Shown: positions 1 to 7,604 of the stretch, piece by piece
Position numbering within the stretch: the first letter of the stretch is position 1
Layout of the letters: each line of letters opens with the position of its first letter
Source of the DNA: Demequina sp.
Lineage (GTDB): Bacteria > Actinomycetota > Actinomycetes > Actinomycetales > Demequinaceae
Direction: 5' to 3'
NCBI GenBank assembly: GCA_024707205.1
Contig: JANQAD010000001.1
Location: 1,116,001 to 1,180,000, forward strand
DNA: 64,000 nucleotides
Notes under the pieces: model-generated
Told to the model about the DNA's origin: nothing
What the model saw: only the letters and a program-made list of their open reading frames with translations
The model's database searches: none
Position numbers and translations under genes: made by a program

Positions 1-1100
1 GAGTCGTCGGTGTCGCGCTGGATGATCGTGTCGATCGCGATCTTGGAGCCCTGCACCGCGAATGACACGACAACCGCCGCAGACAGCAGTGCCCACGTGG
101 CCGTGGAGGCGGCAAGAAGTCCTTGGCCAACGGCACCGACGATCAGGCACCACACGATCCATCGGTGCCGGTCAATGCGCTCCCCGAAGATCGGCGTCAC
201 CACGGCGGCCACGCCAAATCCGACGGCCGCGAACCCCAGCACGATCGTGAAGTTCGCGAGCGCATCCGAACCGCCGGAGGACCCACCGAAGATGGACCGC
301 GACATGAGGATCGCGGCCACGAACATCATCCCGTAGAGCAGGCGCTGGGCGGCCATGACTCCCAGGGCATGCAGCGGCGTGCGCCGAGCGGCGAGGTGCC
401 GCACGCCGTCCATGAGCTCTGTCACGAGGGCGCGCGCCTGGGCAAAGAACTCGAGTTTCGCGAGCGGCACCACGGGCCCCAGGTCCGTACGACCAAGCCA
501 CGTGGTCAGCCACGACGACAGCCCAAACGCCACCGCAGCCCCAACCAGCGCCGCGAGCGCGATCGACGAGTCCGAAGAGGACGGCGCCACGAACGACATG
601 ATCGCCCCAAGCGCGCCGCCGAGCGCAGCGGACAGCGTCCCGAGCGTCGGGAGCACGGAGTTCGCGGCGAGCAGCTCGGAGGCCGGCACCACCTGGGGGA
701 TCCCGGCCGTGAGCGCCGCCAGCAGGAATCGGTTCACGGACAGGGCCAGCAGCGCGAGCGTGTACAGCGTCCACAGCGGCGCCCCGGCCGCGACACACGC
801 GATGATCGCCCCCACGAGCACCAGGCGCACCAGGTTCCCCACGAGCACGATCCGCTGCCGCTGCCAGCGATCGGTCAGCGGCCCAACGAACGGCCCCACG
901 ATTGTGAACGGCGCAAGCAAGGTCGCGAACCCGATGGCGATCGACCGCCCGGACGTCGCGTGCGTCGGGTCAAAGAAGAAGGCCGTCGCGATGCCGACCT
1001 GGAACATCCCGTCGCCGCCTTGCGACATCAGCCGCGCGTACGTCAGCCGCCGAAACCCTCTCGCGCGCCACAACACCCGCAGGTCGGAAGCGAGGGACAT
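1..1100 (-). CDS. MFS transporter, C-terminal end beyond window
   Basis: This frame is open from an ATG at 1100 to the window edge, about 366 residues, with no stop in the window. The protein is a major facilitator superfamily permease of the type related to EntS. It starts MSLASDLRVLWRARGFRRL, followed by alternating hydrophobic segments, the MFS loop motif near GPLTDRWQRQR (residues about 95-105), and a late repeat of that motif near FGERIDRHR. The last visible residues, DTIIQRDTDD, match the point in such permeases where the second half begins its last loops, so roughly 50 residues lie outside. It is divergent from the acyltransferase gene with only 37 bases between. Substrate cannot be told. 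Confidence 0.85.
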   Translation of the reverse strand, partial: MSLASDLRVLWRARGFRRLTYARLMSQGGDGMFQVGIATAFFFDPTHATSGRSIAIGFATLLAPFTIVGPFVGPLTDRWQRQRIVLVGNLVRLVLVGAIIACVAAGAPLWTLYTLALLALSVNRFLLAALTAGIPQVVPASELLAANSVLPTLGTLSAALGGALGAIMSFVAPSSSDSSIALAALVGAAVAFGLSSWLTTWLGRTDLGPVVPLAKLEFFAQARALVTELMDGVRHLAARRTPLHALGVMAAQRLLYGMMFVAAILMSRSIFGGSSGGSDALANFTIVLGFAAVGFGVAAVVTPIFGERIDRHRWIVWCLIVGAVGQGLLAASTATWALLSAAVVVSFAVQGSKIAIDTIIQRDTDD

Positions 1101-1137
1101 AGGCCAAGACTAGGGGCGGTCGCGTAGCATCCCGGCC

Positions 1138-2505
1138 ATGACCGTTGAAGGTTCCCCGGCCCGCGCCTCGCAGGCCGACGCCATCGTCGCCGCCACCCCT
1201 GCGAGCCGCGACCGCTTCGTCGACGCCGTCCGTGTGCTCGCCCTGGGTGGCGTCATCCTCGGCCACTACGTCATGGGCGTGGTGACGTGGGCGCCGGGTA
1301 CGCCGGTGAGTTTCACCAACATTCTGGAGCTGGTGCCGTGGACCCGCTGGCTCACGCTCGTGTTCCAGGTCATGCCGCTGTTCTTTGCGGTGGGCGGGTT
1401 CGCGCATGCGGTCGGGTGGCGTTCAGTTGCCCGACGGGGTGGCGGCTACGCGGACTTCGTCGCCTCTCGCGTCGGTCGCCTCATTCGGCCCGCGCTGGTC
1501 TACGTAACGTTCTGGATGCTGGCCGGCCTCATCATCGCGGCGCTGTGGCGCGACCAGACGGCGCCGATCCTGCAGATCCTGGGCCAGTTGCTGTGGTTCA
1601 TCGGCATCTACCTCATCGCGGCCGCGTTCGCGCCGGCCCTCCTCCGAGCGCACGAGCGATGGGGTGTCTGGGCGCTAGCGGCGCTCTTCGCGGCCGTGAT
1701 CGCGGTGGACGTGATTCGCCTCGCGGGGGGCGTCGACGGGATCAAGTGGCTCAACTTCGCGTTCGTGTGGCTCGCGATCCACCAGCTTGGCTTCTTCTAC
1801 GCGGACGGGTTGCACGAGCGCGTGGGCCCCCGCCGACTCGGCGCCGCGATGTTCGCCGCCGGCACCATCGCGTTCGTGCTACTCGTGACGCTGGGTCCCT
1901 ACGGCATCTCGATGGTGAGCTACAGCGGCGAGGAGCTGTCCAACCTGACGCCTCCGACGGTCGCGCTGCTCGCTTTCGGCGTCGCGCAGGTAGGAATCGC
2001 GCTGCTCGTCCGCGACTGGGCCACCCGCAAGCTTCAGGCGCCGCGAACGTGGAAGGCGGTCGTCGTCGCGGGCTCCATGGCCATGACCGCGTTCCTGTGG
2101 CACTTCACCGCGCTCGTTGGCGTCAACGCCCTGTGGTGGTGGCTAGGCCCGGCGACCGCGCCAGCCGGAGGTACGGCCGCCTGGTGGTGGTCGAAGCTCC
2201 TGCTGCTGGTGCCGTACCTCGCGCTGGTGATGGGATTGGTGCTGGTATTCCGCCGCTTTGAGCGCATGAAGACGCCCCCGGTCGCGGGGCCGAAGCTTTG
2301 GCGGACGCTCGTGGCGGCCGTTGGCGTCGCCTGCGGCATCGTCGGCATGCTCGGCTTCGCGGTGATCGGGTTCCGCGGGATAACCGAACTCACGACCGTC
2401 GCGGTTGTGGGAGTGCCTCTGAGCTCCGTGACCTCGTTCGTGCTCGTGTGCGCCTCGGCGCTTCTGACCACGCTCGCCGTCCGCCGCGCTAGCGTTGCCT
2501 CATGA
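1138..2505 (+). CDS. Acyltransferase 3 family membrane protein
   Basis: A 455-residue integral membrane acyltransferase (OafA/YrhL family). These enzymes transfer acyl groups to cell-surface sugars or other extracytoplasmic acceptors. The N-terminus has the family signature: RDRFVDAVRVLALGGVILGHY (the RxxxxD start and the membrane histidine), then MPLFFAVGGFAHA in the third segment, where the usual FF.SGF motif sits. About ten hydrophobic segments follow. ATG at 1138 is chosen because it gives a short cytoplasmic N-terminus ahead of the RDRFVD motif. Its stop overlaps the start of the next gene (ATGA at 2502), so the two are translationally coupled. The acceptor is unknown. Confidence 0.85.
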   Translation: MTVEGSPARASQADAIVAATPASRDRFVDAVRVLALGGVILGHYVMGVVTWAPGTPVSFTNILELVPWTRWLTLVFQVMPLFFAVGGFAHAVGWRSVARRGGGYADFVASRVGRLIRPALVYVTFWMLAGLIIAALWRDQTAPILQILGQLLWFIGIYLIAAAFAPALLRAHERWGVWALAALFAAVIAVDVIRLAGGVDGIKWLNFAFVWLAIHQLGFFYADGLHERVGPRRLGAAMFAAGTIAFVLLVTLGPYGISMVSYSGEELSNLTPPTVALLAFGVAQVGIALLVRDWATRKLQAPRTWKAVVVAGSMAMTAFLWHFTALVGVNALWWWLGPATAPAGGTAAWWWSKLLLLVPYLALVMGLVLVFRRFERMKTPPVAGPKLWRTLVAAVGVACGIVGMLGFAVIGFRGITELTTVAVVGVPLSSVTSFVLVCASALLTTLAVRRASVAS

Positions 2506-3134
2506 CGTTCGGACAGTCGATCAAGACGGTATTCGCCAACCTCACCAACTTTCAGGGTCGCGCCCGCCGCAGCGAGTTCTGGTGGTTCTACCTCTTCATC
2601 TTCCTGGTCAGCCTCCCCCTGAGTTTTCTGGCGATGATCCCGATGTTCGGGGGCATCTCGGCGCTCGTGGCCGCCACGAACCCGGACGGCACCGTCGATG
2701 ACGGCGCCTGGGGCGCCTACCTCGCCAGCCTCGCCGCCACGTTCGGCATCTCGCTCGTTCTTGGGCTCATCACCTTCCTGCTGACGCTCGCCGTGTGGGT
2801 TCGCCGCCTGCACGACGGTGGCTACAGCGGTCACCTGCTGTGGCTGAGTCTCATCGGGCTGAGCATCATCCCGCTCATCTTCGCGATTCTCGAGGGGAAC
2901 AACGGCCCCAACAAGTACGGCCCGGACCCCAAGGCGGTCGAGGGTGGCGTGTGGCCGCACTTGCAGCAGACGAGCCCCAACTACGCGCAGCCACCCGCGG
3001 CGTACGGTCAGCCGCCCGCCGCTCCGGCTCCCCCCGCATACCAACCGCCACCACTCGATCCGGGACCCGACATGATTCCCCCGACCACAGCGTCGGGCAA
3101 TACTGATGACCCGTTCGCGGCGCCGCCGCGCTGA
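2502..3134 (+). CDS. DUF805 membrane protein with Pro-rich tail
   Basis: A 210-residue DUF805 protein, a family of small inner-membrane proteins of unknown function (YhaH/YhaI-like). Family features are visible: the opening FGQSIKTVFANLTNFQGRARRSEFWWF (RxxRSEFW motif), three to four hydrophobic segments, the VRRLHDGGYSG motif and the NKYGPDPK box near residue 140. After that box comes a disordered tail of about 65 residues rich in Pro, Ala and Gln. Its ATG overlaps the stop of the acyltransferase gene. A second DUF805 gene follows 29 bases downstream, so this is a tandem pair. Confidence 0.85.
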   Translation: MTFGQSIKTVFANLTNFQGRARRSEFWWFYLFIFLVSLPLSFLAMIPMFGGISALVAATNPDGTVDDGAWGAYLASLAATFGISLVLGLITFLLTLAVWVRRLHDGGYSGHLLWLSLIGLSIIPLIFAILEGNNGPNKYGPDPKAVEGGVWPHLQQTSPNYAQPPAAYGQPPAAPAPPAYQPPPLDPGPDMIPPTTASGNTDDPFAAPPR

Positions 3135-3163
3135 CCCGCCTCACGGACAACAAGGAGCACAGC

Positions 3164-3580
3164 ATGCCCGGTGGTTACTTCTTCAAGGCACTCGGTCAGT
3201 GGACCGACTACTCCACTCGCGCGCGGCGCACGGAGTTCTGGCTCTACACGCTCGTCGCGTGGCTGATCGAGGTGTTCGCGCTGGCGATCACGGCGATGGT
3301 CGTGAACTCGGCGTTCGACTCGGACACGTTGAAGCTCGACGTGGGCGCGGTGACGCTCGTCGGCTGGATCTGCATCACGGTGACGTTCGCGATCGCGGTG
3401 TTCCTGTTCTTCCCGTTCCTCGCCGTGGCCGTTCGGCGCATGCATGACATAGGGCGCGGCAAGTGGTGGGTGCTGTTCTTCTTCCTTGGCCCGCTTGCAA
3501 TCATTGGCTGGATCCTGGCGCTCATCGACGGCCAGCCGATCACGAACAAGTACGGCCCCGACCCCAAGGGTCGCGGCTAA
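3164..3580 (+). CDS. DUF805 membrane protein
   Basis: A 138-residue paralogue of the preceding gene without the Pro-rich tail. It has the same landmarks: YSTRARRTEFW near residue 17, a VRRMHDIGRGKWW loop, hydrophobic segments on both sides and a C-terminal NKYGPDPKGRG. Its ATG has AAGGAG seven bases upstream (ggacaacaaggagcacagc). Function is unknown for the family. Confidence 0.85.
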   Translation: MPGGYFFKALGQWTDYSTRARRTEFWLYTLVAWLIEVFALAITAMVVNSAFDSDTLKLDVGAVTLVGWICITVTFAIAVFLFFPFLAVAVRRMHDIGRGKWWVLFFFLGPLAIIGWILALIDGQPITNKYGPDPKGRG

Positions 3581-3631
3581 CCCCCAACCGAACCGGCAAT
3601 GGCTCCGGTCTCACTGCATGGAGGGGCCGTG

Positions 3632-4180
3632 GTGAGCACCGCAGTGAAGTGGGACGAGGCGCTGAGCGTTCTCGCCAGCGAGCGCTATCCGCGACTGCTT
3701 GGCCGCGCCATGCTGCTGTGCGGGGACCGTGCAGCAGCGGAGGATCTGGTGCAGGAGGCGCTGGTCTCCGCGCTCAAGACCAGGCGCTCGTTCGAGTCGC
3801 TCAACCAGGCCGAGCAGTACGTGCGGCGAGCCATCGCCTCGCGCTACGTGGACGCGGTGCGTTCCGACTCCGCGGCGAGGCGGCGCGAGCGGTCGCTCCC
3901 CGGCGAGCCCAACGTTCCCGACCCCGCCGGTGCCGTCGACGCCGCCCTTGACGTGGCGTCGGGCCTGCGCAGCCTGCCGCCGCGGGAGCGTGCGTGCGTG
4001 GCGCTGCGCTACCTGGACGGGCTCAGCACTCGCGAGACCGCGGACGCGCTCGCGATCAGCGAGGGCGCGGTGAAGCGCTATCTCGCGGATGGGATCGCGG
4101 CGCTGAATGCCCTCCTCGGAACCAGCGACTCGGCCGAGGACTTCGGCCGCGTCGTGACCCCAAAGGGAGGTGCGCGATGA
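3632..4180 (+). CDS. ECF sigma factor, SigE-type (module 1)
   Basis: An extracytoplasmic-function sigma factor of about 182 residues that would direct RNA polymerase to a small stress or envelope regulon. Region 2 is seen as RYPRLLGRAMLLCGDRAAAEDLVQEALVSAL; region 4 as LPPRERACVALRYLDGLSTRETADALAISEGAVKRYLADG, with its helix-turn-helix. The frame is open from an ATG at 3599, but GTG at 3632 is preferred because GGAGGGG lies five bases before it. The stop overlaps the ATG of the downstream membrane gene (ATGA at 4177), which places the likely anti-sigma/partner in the same transcript. Two similar modules occur at 26.8 and 29.0 kb. Confidence 0.85.
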   Translation: MSTAVKWDEALSVLASERYPRLLGRAMLLCGDRAAAEDLVQEALVSALKTRRSFESLNQAEQYVRRAIASRYVDAVRSDSAARRRERSLPGEPNVPDPAGAVDAALDVASGLRSLPPRERACVALRYLDGLSTRETADALAISEGAVKRYLADGIAALNALLGTSDSAEDFGRVVTPKGGAR

Positions 4181-5490
4181 GCGGGCTTGGAGATCTGTTT
4201 GGCGGGGCCGAGGCCCGGGCGGTGGGGGCTGCCGAGGGGGCGCGGCTCGCTGGCTCGTCACTGGAGGATGTGCACGGTCGCGTGCGCCGGGCGCACGCGC
4301 GCAGGGCTGCGCTGCGGACTGGGCTCGCGGCGGTCGCCGTCGTCATCGTGGGTGCTGGGGTTGTGTACGGGCTGAGCCTGCGCGGGACCCCGCCGGTTGC
4401 GGACTCGCCTTCGAGTTCGGCGTCGCCGTCGGTTTCGTCGTCACCGTCGTCGTCGCCTTCACACTCTGGCATCGCATGGCCGGGTTTCACCGGAAGCCTC
4501 ACCACAGACCCGCACCTGCCCGACGCTGCCGTCATCACGCGCGATGTGTGGGCTTCAGCTGGGCCGGGTTGGGCACTGGTGTCATACCGCGAGGCGTGGA
4601 CAAAGGACGGGGTAGACGACATGGGCCCGCAAGTCATTTACCTGGTATCTCCCACCGGCGATCGCTACGAGCTGGTGAATGTGCCCGGCGACACGGTGAG
4701 CGTGCTGGCGTGGGCGGCGGGCTCCACGCTCGTTCCGGTCTCGGTGACCTTGCCGAGCGGCGAGCAGAACTACATGATGCTCGATCTGGTGACGGGTGGC
4801 ACCTACCAGGCGGGCGGATACGCGCCCTACCTGTGGTCGCTTGCGTTCCTCGACGCGGACGGCAACCCTGTGTGGCGCGGCGACGACGCGACGGCCGCGT
4901 TTGTGTCGATCGCGCCCGACGGGCTGCAATCGGACTACCAGATTCCGGCTGTGCTTGGCGCGGCAGAGCTGGCCGAGCAGGAGTTCGGTCCATCGACGTG
5001 CACCGTTGATGCACCCTTTGACGCCGAGTCTTCGCTGGTGCGCTGTGGGGGCAACGACTATCCCGATCTGGGCCCAAAGTACGTGGCGAGGGTCTCGACC
5101 TCGGCCGGGTCTGTTGACCTTCTCTATCAAACGGACGGCCAAAACGGTGTTGGAACTCCCTTCCGCGTAGCGACGCGGGTGGTGGCTCCCATAGGCGGTG
5201 TCGACTGCGTCCCGACGCTTGCAACTCTCGTGGACGGCGGCTACGCACCAATTCCGGGCGCGACAGATCAGCTACACCCGTACGAGTCGATCGCCCAGGC
5301 ATACGGTGCGACTGGGCCCGCGCTCGTCTGGGGCACGACCAGTGGCTGCTCCGGTGACGTCTCGCCGATCGTGGTGGTGCAGTCCAATCTCTCTACGGGC
5401 GAGTACGCCGTCCTCATGCCCTACCCGGATGGGCGCCCGGTCGGTGAGGAGCCGAACCAGAGCGTCACCGGGGTGGCCGTGGCGCGCTGA
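4177..5490 (+). CDS. Membrane-anchored partner of ECF sigma factor (module 1)
   Basis: A 437-residue protein of unknown family. Residues 1-45 are a cytoplasmic Ala/Arg-rich segment, residues about 48-70 one transmembrane helix (TGLAAVAVVIVGAGVVYGLSL), then a Ser/Pro linker and a large extracytoplasmic domain. Gene position, coupling to the sigma gene and topology fit an anti-sigma or sensor role, but no zinc-binding anti-sigma motif (HxxxCxxC) is visible, so this is inference. The N-terminal SSLEDVHGRVRRAHARRAA resembles the short cytoplasmic stretch of other SigE-partner proteins. The start is set by the gggagg Shine-Dalgarno site and the ATGA overlap. Confidence 0.7.
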   Translation: MSGLGDLFGGAEARAVGAAEGARLAGSSLEDVHGRVRRAHARRAALRTGLAAVAVVIVGAGVVYGLSLRGTPPVADSPSSSASPSVSSSPSSSPSHSGIAWPGFTGSLTTDPHLPDAAVITRDVWASAGPGWALVSYREAWTKDGVDDMGPQVIYLVSPTGDRYELVNVPGDTVSVLAWAAGSTLVPVSVTLPSGEQNYMMLDLVTGGTYQAGGYAPYLWSLAFLDADGNPVWRGDDATAAFVSIAPDGLQSDYQIPAVLGAAELAEQEFGPSTCTVDAPFDAESSLVRCGGNDYPDLGPKYVARVSTSAGSVDLLYQTDGQNGVGTPFRVATRVVAPIGGVDCVPTLATLVDGGYAPIPGATDQLHPYESIAQAYGATGPALVWGTTSGCSGDVSPIVVVQSNLSTGEYAVLMPYPDGRPVGEEPNQSVTGVAVAR

Positions 5491-5519
5491 GCCGGCCCCA
5501 GCGTCGGGCCGGGTGCCTG

Positions 5520-5573
5520 AAATGGATGCCTAGGTTCACGAAAACCGAATTTGGTGAACCTGAGAGCCCATTT
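5520..5573. repeat. Dispersed AATGG palindrome, copy 1
   Basis: The arms AGGTTCAC (5532-5539) and GTGAACCT (5554-5561) surround an AT-rich loop and are flanked by AAATGG on the left and CCATTT on the right. It lies between two convergent genes. Four further copies with the same plan lie near 21.3, 35.7, 50.1 and 63.3 kb. Confidence 0.8.
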
Positions 5574-5625
5574 GGGGGCTGCGGGAACGGCACAGAAGGC
5601 ACAGCACCGCCAGGCAAAGCAAAGA

Positions 5626-5656
5626 GGCCGGGTTCCCCCCTCAGAGGAACCCGGCC
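5626..5656 (-). terminator. Hairpin terminator of ino1
   Basis: GGCCGGGTTCC (5626-5636) pairs perfectly with GGAACCCGGCC (5646-5656). On the minus strand it is followed by a TCTTTGCTTTG stretch. It sits 35 bases after the ino1 stop. The same stem sequence recurs after rplI. Confidence 0.7.
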
Positions 5657-5690
5657 CCAGCCTTGCCGCGGGTCAAGCGGCGAGGAGCGC

Positions 5691-6784
5691 TTAGCGCTCG
5701 CGCGTGCCCGCGATGAACTCCTCCAGGTGCGTGCGCCCGAGGGTGTCCTCGGTCTGCACGGGCGGCGACTTCATGAAGTACGTCGCCGCTGAGAGGATGG
5801 GTCCGCCAACGCCACGGTCCTTCGCGATCTTCGCCGCGCGGATGGCGTCGATGATGATGCCGGCCGAGTTGGGGAGTCCCAGACCTCGAGCTTGTACTCG
5901 AGGCTCAGGGGCACCTCGCCGAAGGCCGAGCCCTCGAGGCGCACGTACGCCCACTTGCGGTCGTCAAGCCAGGCGACGTAGTCGGACGGGCCGATGTGCA
6001 CGTCGCGCGAGTCCTTGAGGCCGGCGAGCGGGCCGGAGTTCAGGTTGGACGTGACGGCCTGGGTCTTGGAGACCTTCTTGGACTCGAGGCGCTCGCGCTC
6101 GAGCATGTTCTTGAAGTCCATGTTGCCGCCCACGTTGAGCTGGTAGGTGCGGTCCAGGCGAACGCCGCGGTCCTCGAAGAGCTTCGCGAGCACGCGGTGC
6201 GTGATCGTGGCGCCCACCTGGGACTTGATGTCGTCGCCCACGATCGGCACGCCGGCCTCGGTGAACTTGGCAGCCCACTCGGGGTCGGAGGCGATGAACA
6301 CGGGAAGCGCGTTCACGAACGCGACCTTGGCGTCGAGCGCGCACTGCGCGTAGAACTTCGCCGCGTCCTCGGAGCCGACGGGGAGGTAGCAGACCATGAC
6401 GTCGGCCTCGGTCTCGCGCAGCACCTTGACCACGTCAACGGGCGTCTCGTCGGACTCGACGATGGTCTGGCGGTAGTACTTGCCGAGCCCGTCGTAGGTG
6501 TGGCCGCGAAGCACCTGGATGTCCGTCTTGGGGACGTCGCAGATCTTGATGGTGTTGTTCTCGGAGGACTGCGTGGCCTCAACGAGTTCCTTGCCAACCT
6601 TGAGCGAGTCCACGTCAAAGGCCGCCACGAACTCGATGTCCGAGATGTGGTAGTCCCCGAACTGGACGTGCATGAGGCCGGGCACGGTGTCTCCAGCGGT
6701 CGCGTTCTTGTAGAACTCGACGCCCTGGATGAGCGACGTGGCACAGTTGCCGACGCCGACAATGGCAACGCGCAGCTTCGCCAT
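5691..6784 (-). CDS. ino1: Inositol-3-phosphate synthase, frame broken near 3' end
   Basis: myo-Inositol-1-phosphate synthase converts glucose 6-phosphate to inositol 3-phosphate with NAD, feeding phosphatidylinositol and mycothiol in actinobacteria. It begins [21 protein letters not shown] (Rossmann fold GxGNCxxS) and contains the family blocks [34 protein letters not shown] and [11 protein letters not shown]. About 305 residues run normally to EVWDSP; the last 60 ([19 protein letters not shown] to the TAA at 5691) lie in another frame. Restoring one C, so that the G4 run at 5871-5874 becomes G5, rejoins the two, so this is a one-base deletion, probably a sequence error. Expected length is about 363 residues. 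The gene lies just after padR in the same direction, with AAGGAG before its ATG. Confidence 0.92.
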
Positions 6785-6794
6785 GGTTTTCTCC

Positions 6795-7377
6795 TTAGTT
6801 GTTGTCCGCAGCCGCGGACGGGGGGTGTTGGGCCGCTATTCGCGGATCGTTCGTTCTCGATGAGCTGATCCAGCCAGGCGACCTCGCGCTCCACCTGCTC
6901 CAGCCCGTGCCGCTGCAGTTCAGCGGTGTAGGCGTCGTAGCGGTCGCGCTGGCGGCGCGCCGCTGCAGACACCTCGTCGAGCCTCTCGGCCAGGCGGGTG
7001 CGGCGACCCTCGAGGATGCGCAGCCGCGTCGCCGAGTCGGTCTTGCCGAACATCGAGAAGCGGACGTCGAACGCATCGTCGTCCCACGAGTGGGCGCCGG
7101 CCGATGCGAGTTCCGCATCGAGCGCCGCCTTGCCTGCGGGCGTGAGGGCGTAGGCGATGCGGGAGCGGCGCGAGCCGCGACCGTCGCCATCGTCCTCGGC
7201 GAGGGTGATGAGGCCCTCTGCCTCCATGCGTCGAAGGCATGGGTACAGGGAGCCGTAGCTGAGGGCACGGAACGGGCCCAGTTCGGCACCAAGGAGCTTG
7301 CGCACTTGGTAGCCGTGCAGGGGCTGTTCCGCGAGCATGCCGAGGATCGCGAGGCTCAGAACGTCGGTCTTTGCCAT
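6795..7377 (-). CDS. PadR-family transcriptional regulator
   Basis: A winged-helix repressor of the PadR family with the C-terminal Vir_C-like helical domain. [27 protein letters not shown] is the classical PadR N-terminus; [18 protein letters not shown] is the recognition helix and following strand. ATG at 7377 is preceded by GAGGAGTGACC. The C-terminus is uncertain: the frame of the DNA-binding domain does not stop before ino1 but runs on to 6313, deep inside it. The neighbouring frame ends in TAA at 6795, exactly at the ino1 ribosome site, which suggests another one-base lesion near 6850. The gene probably controls itself and ino1 through the palindrome at 7411-7427. Confidence 0.85.
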
Positions 7378-7410
7378 GGTCACTCCTCTCGGCACGTTGT
7401 AACGCCTAGT

Positions 7411-7427
7411 TGTATCGCGTCGATACA
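7411..7427. promoter_or_regulatory. Probable PadR operator
   Basis: TGTATCG-CGT-CGATACA is a perfect 7-base inverted repeat with a 3-base spacer, 34 bases upstream of padR. It has the ATGT...ACAT outline typical of PadR sites. An autoregulatory operator is the simplest reading. Confidence 0.65.
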
Positions 7428-7604
7428 TCGAATAAGATAGAGGGTAGTTGGGGGGCGCGCAAATCGGGGGGAAGATTCCTCGCCCGCGCAGGCCCGACGC
7501 TGCGGCTGGCTGGCACTTTTCGCCCGCCTCGCGCGTTAGGCCACCAGACCTCCCCCGCACTGGCGCGGAACCATCCACACCACGAACATCGAGGGATCAC
7601 ACAC

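Noticed and set aside
6313-7377. PadR protein extending 470 bases into ino1
   Set aside because: The extension is an out-of-frame reading of ino1; the neighbouring frame ends correctly at 6795.
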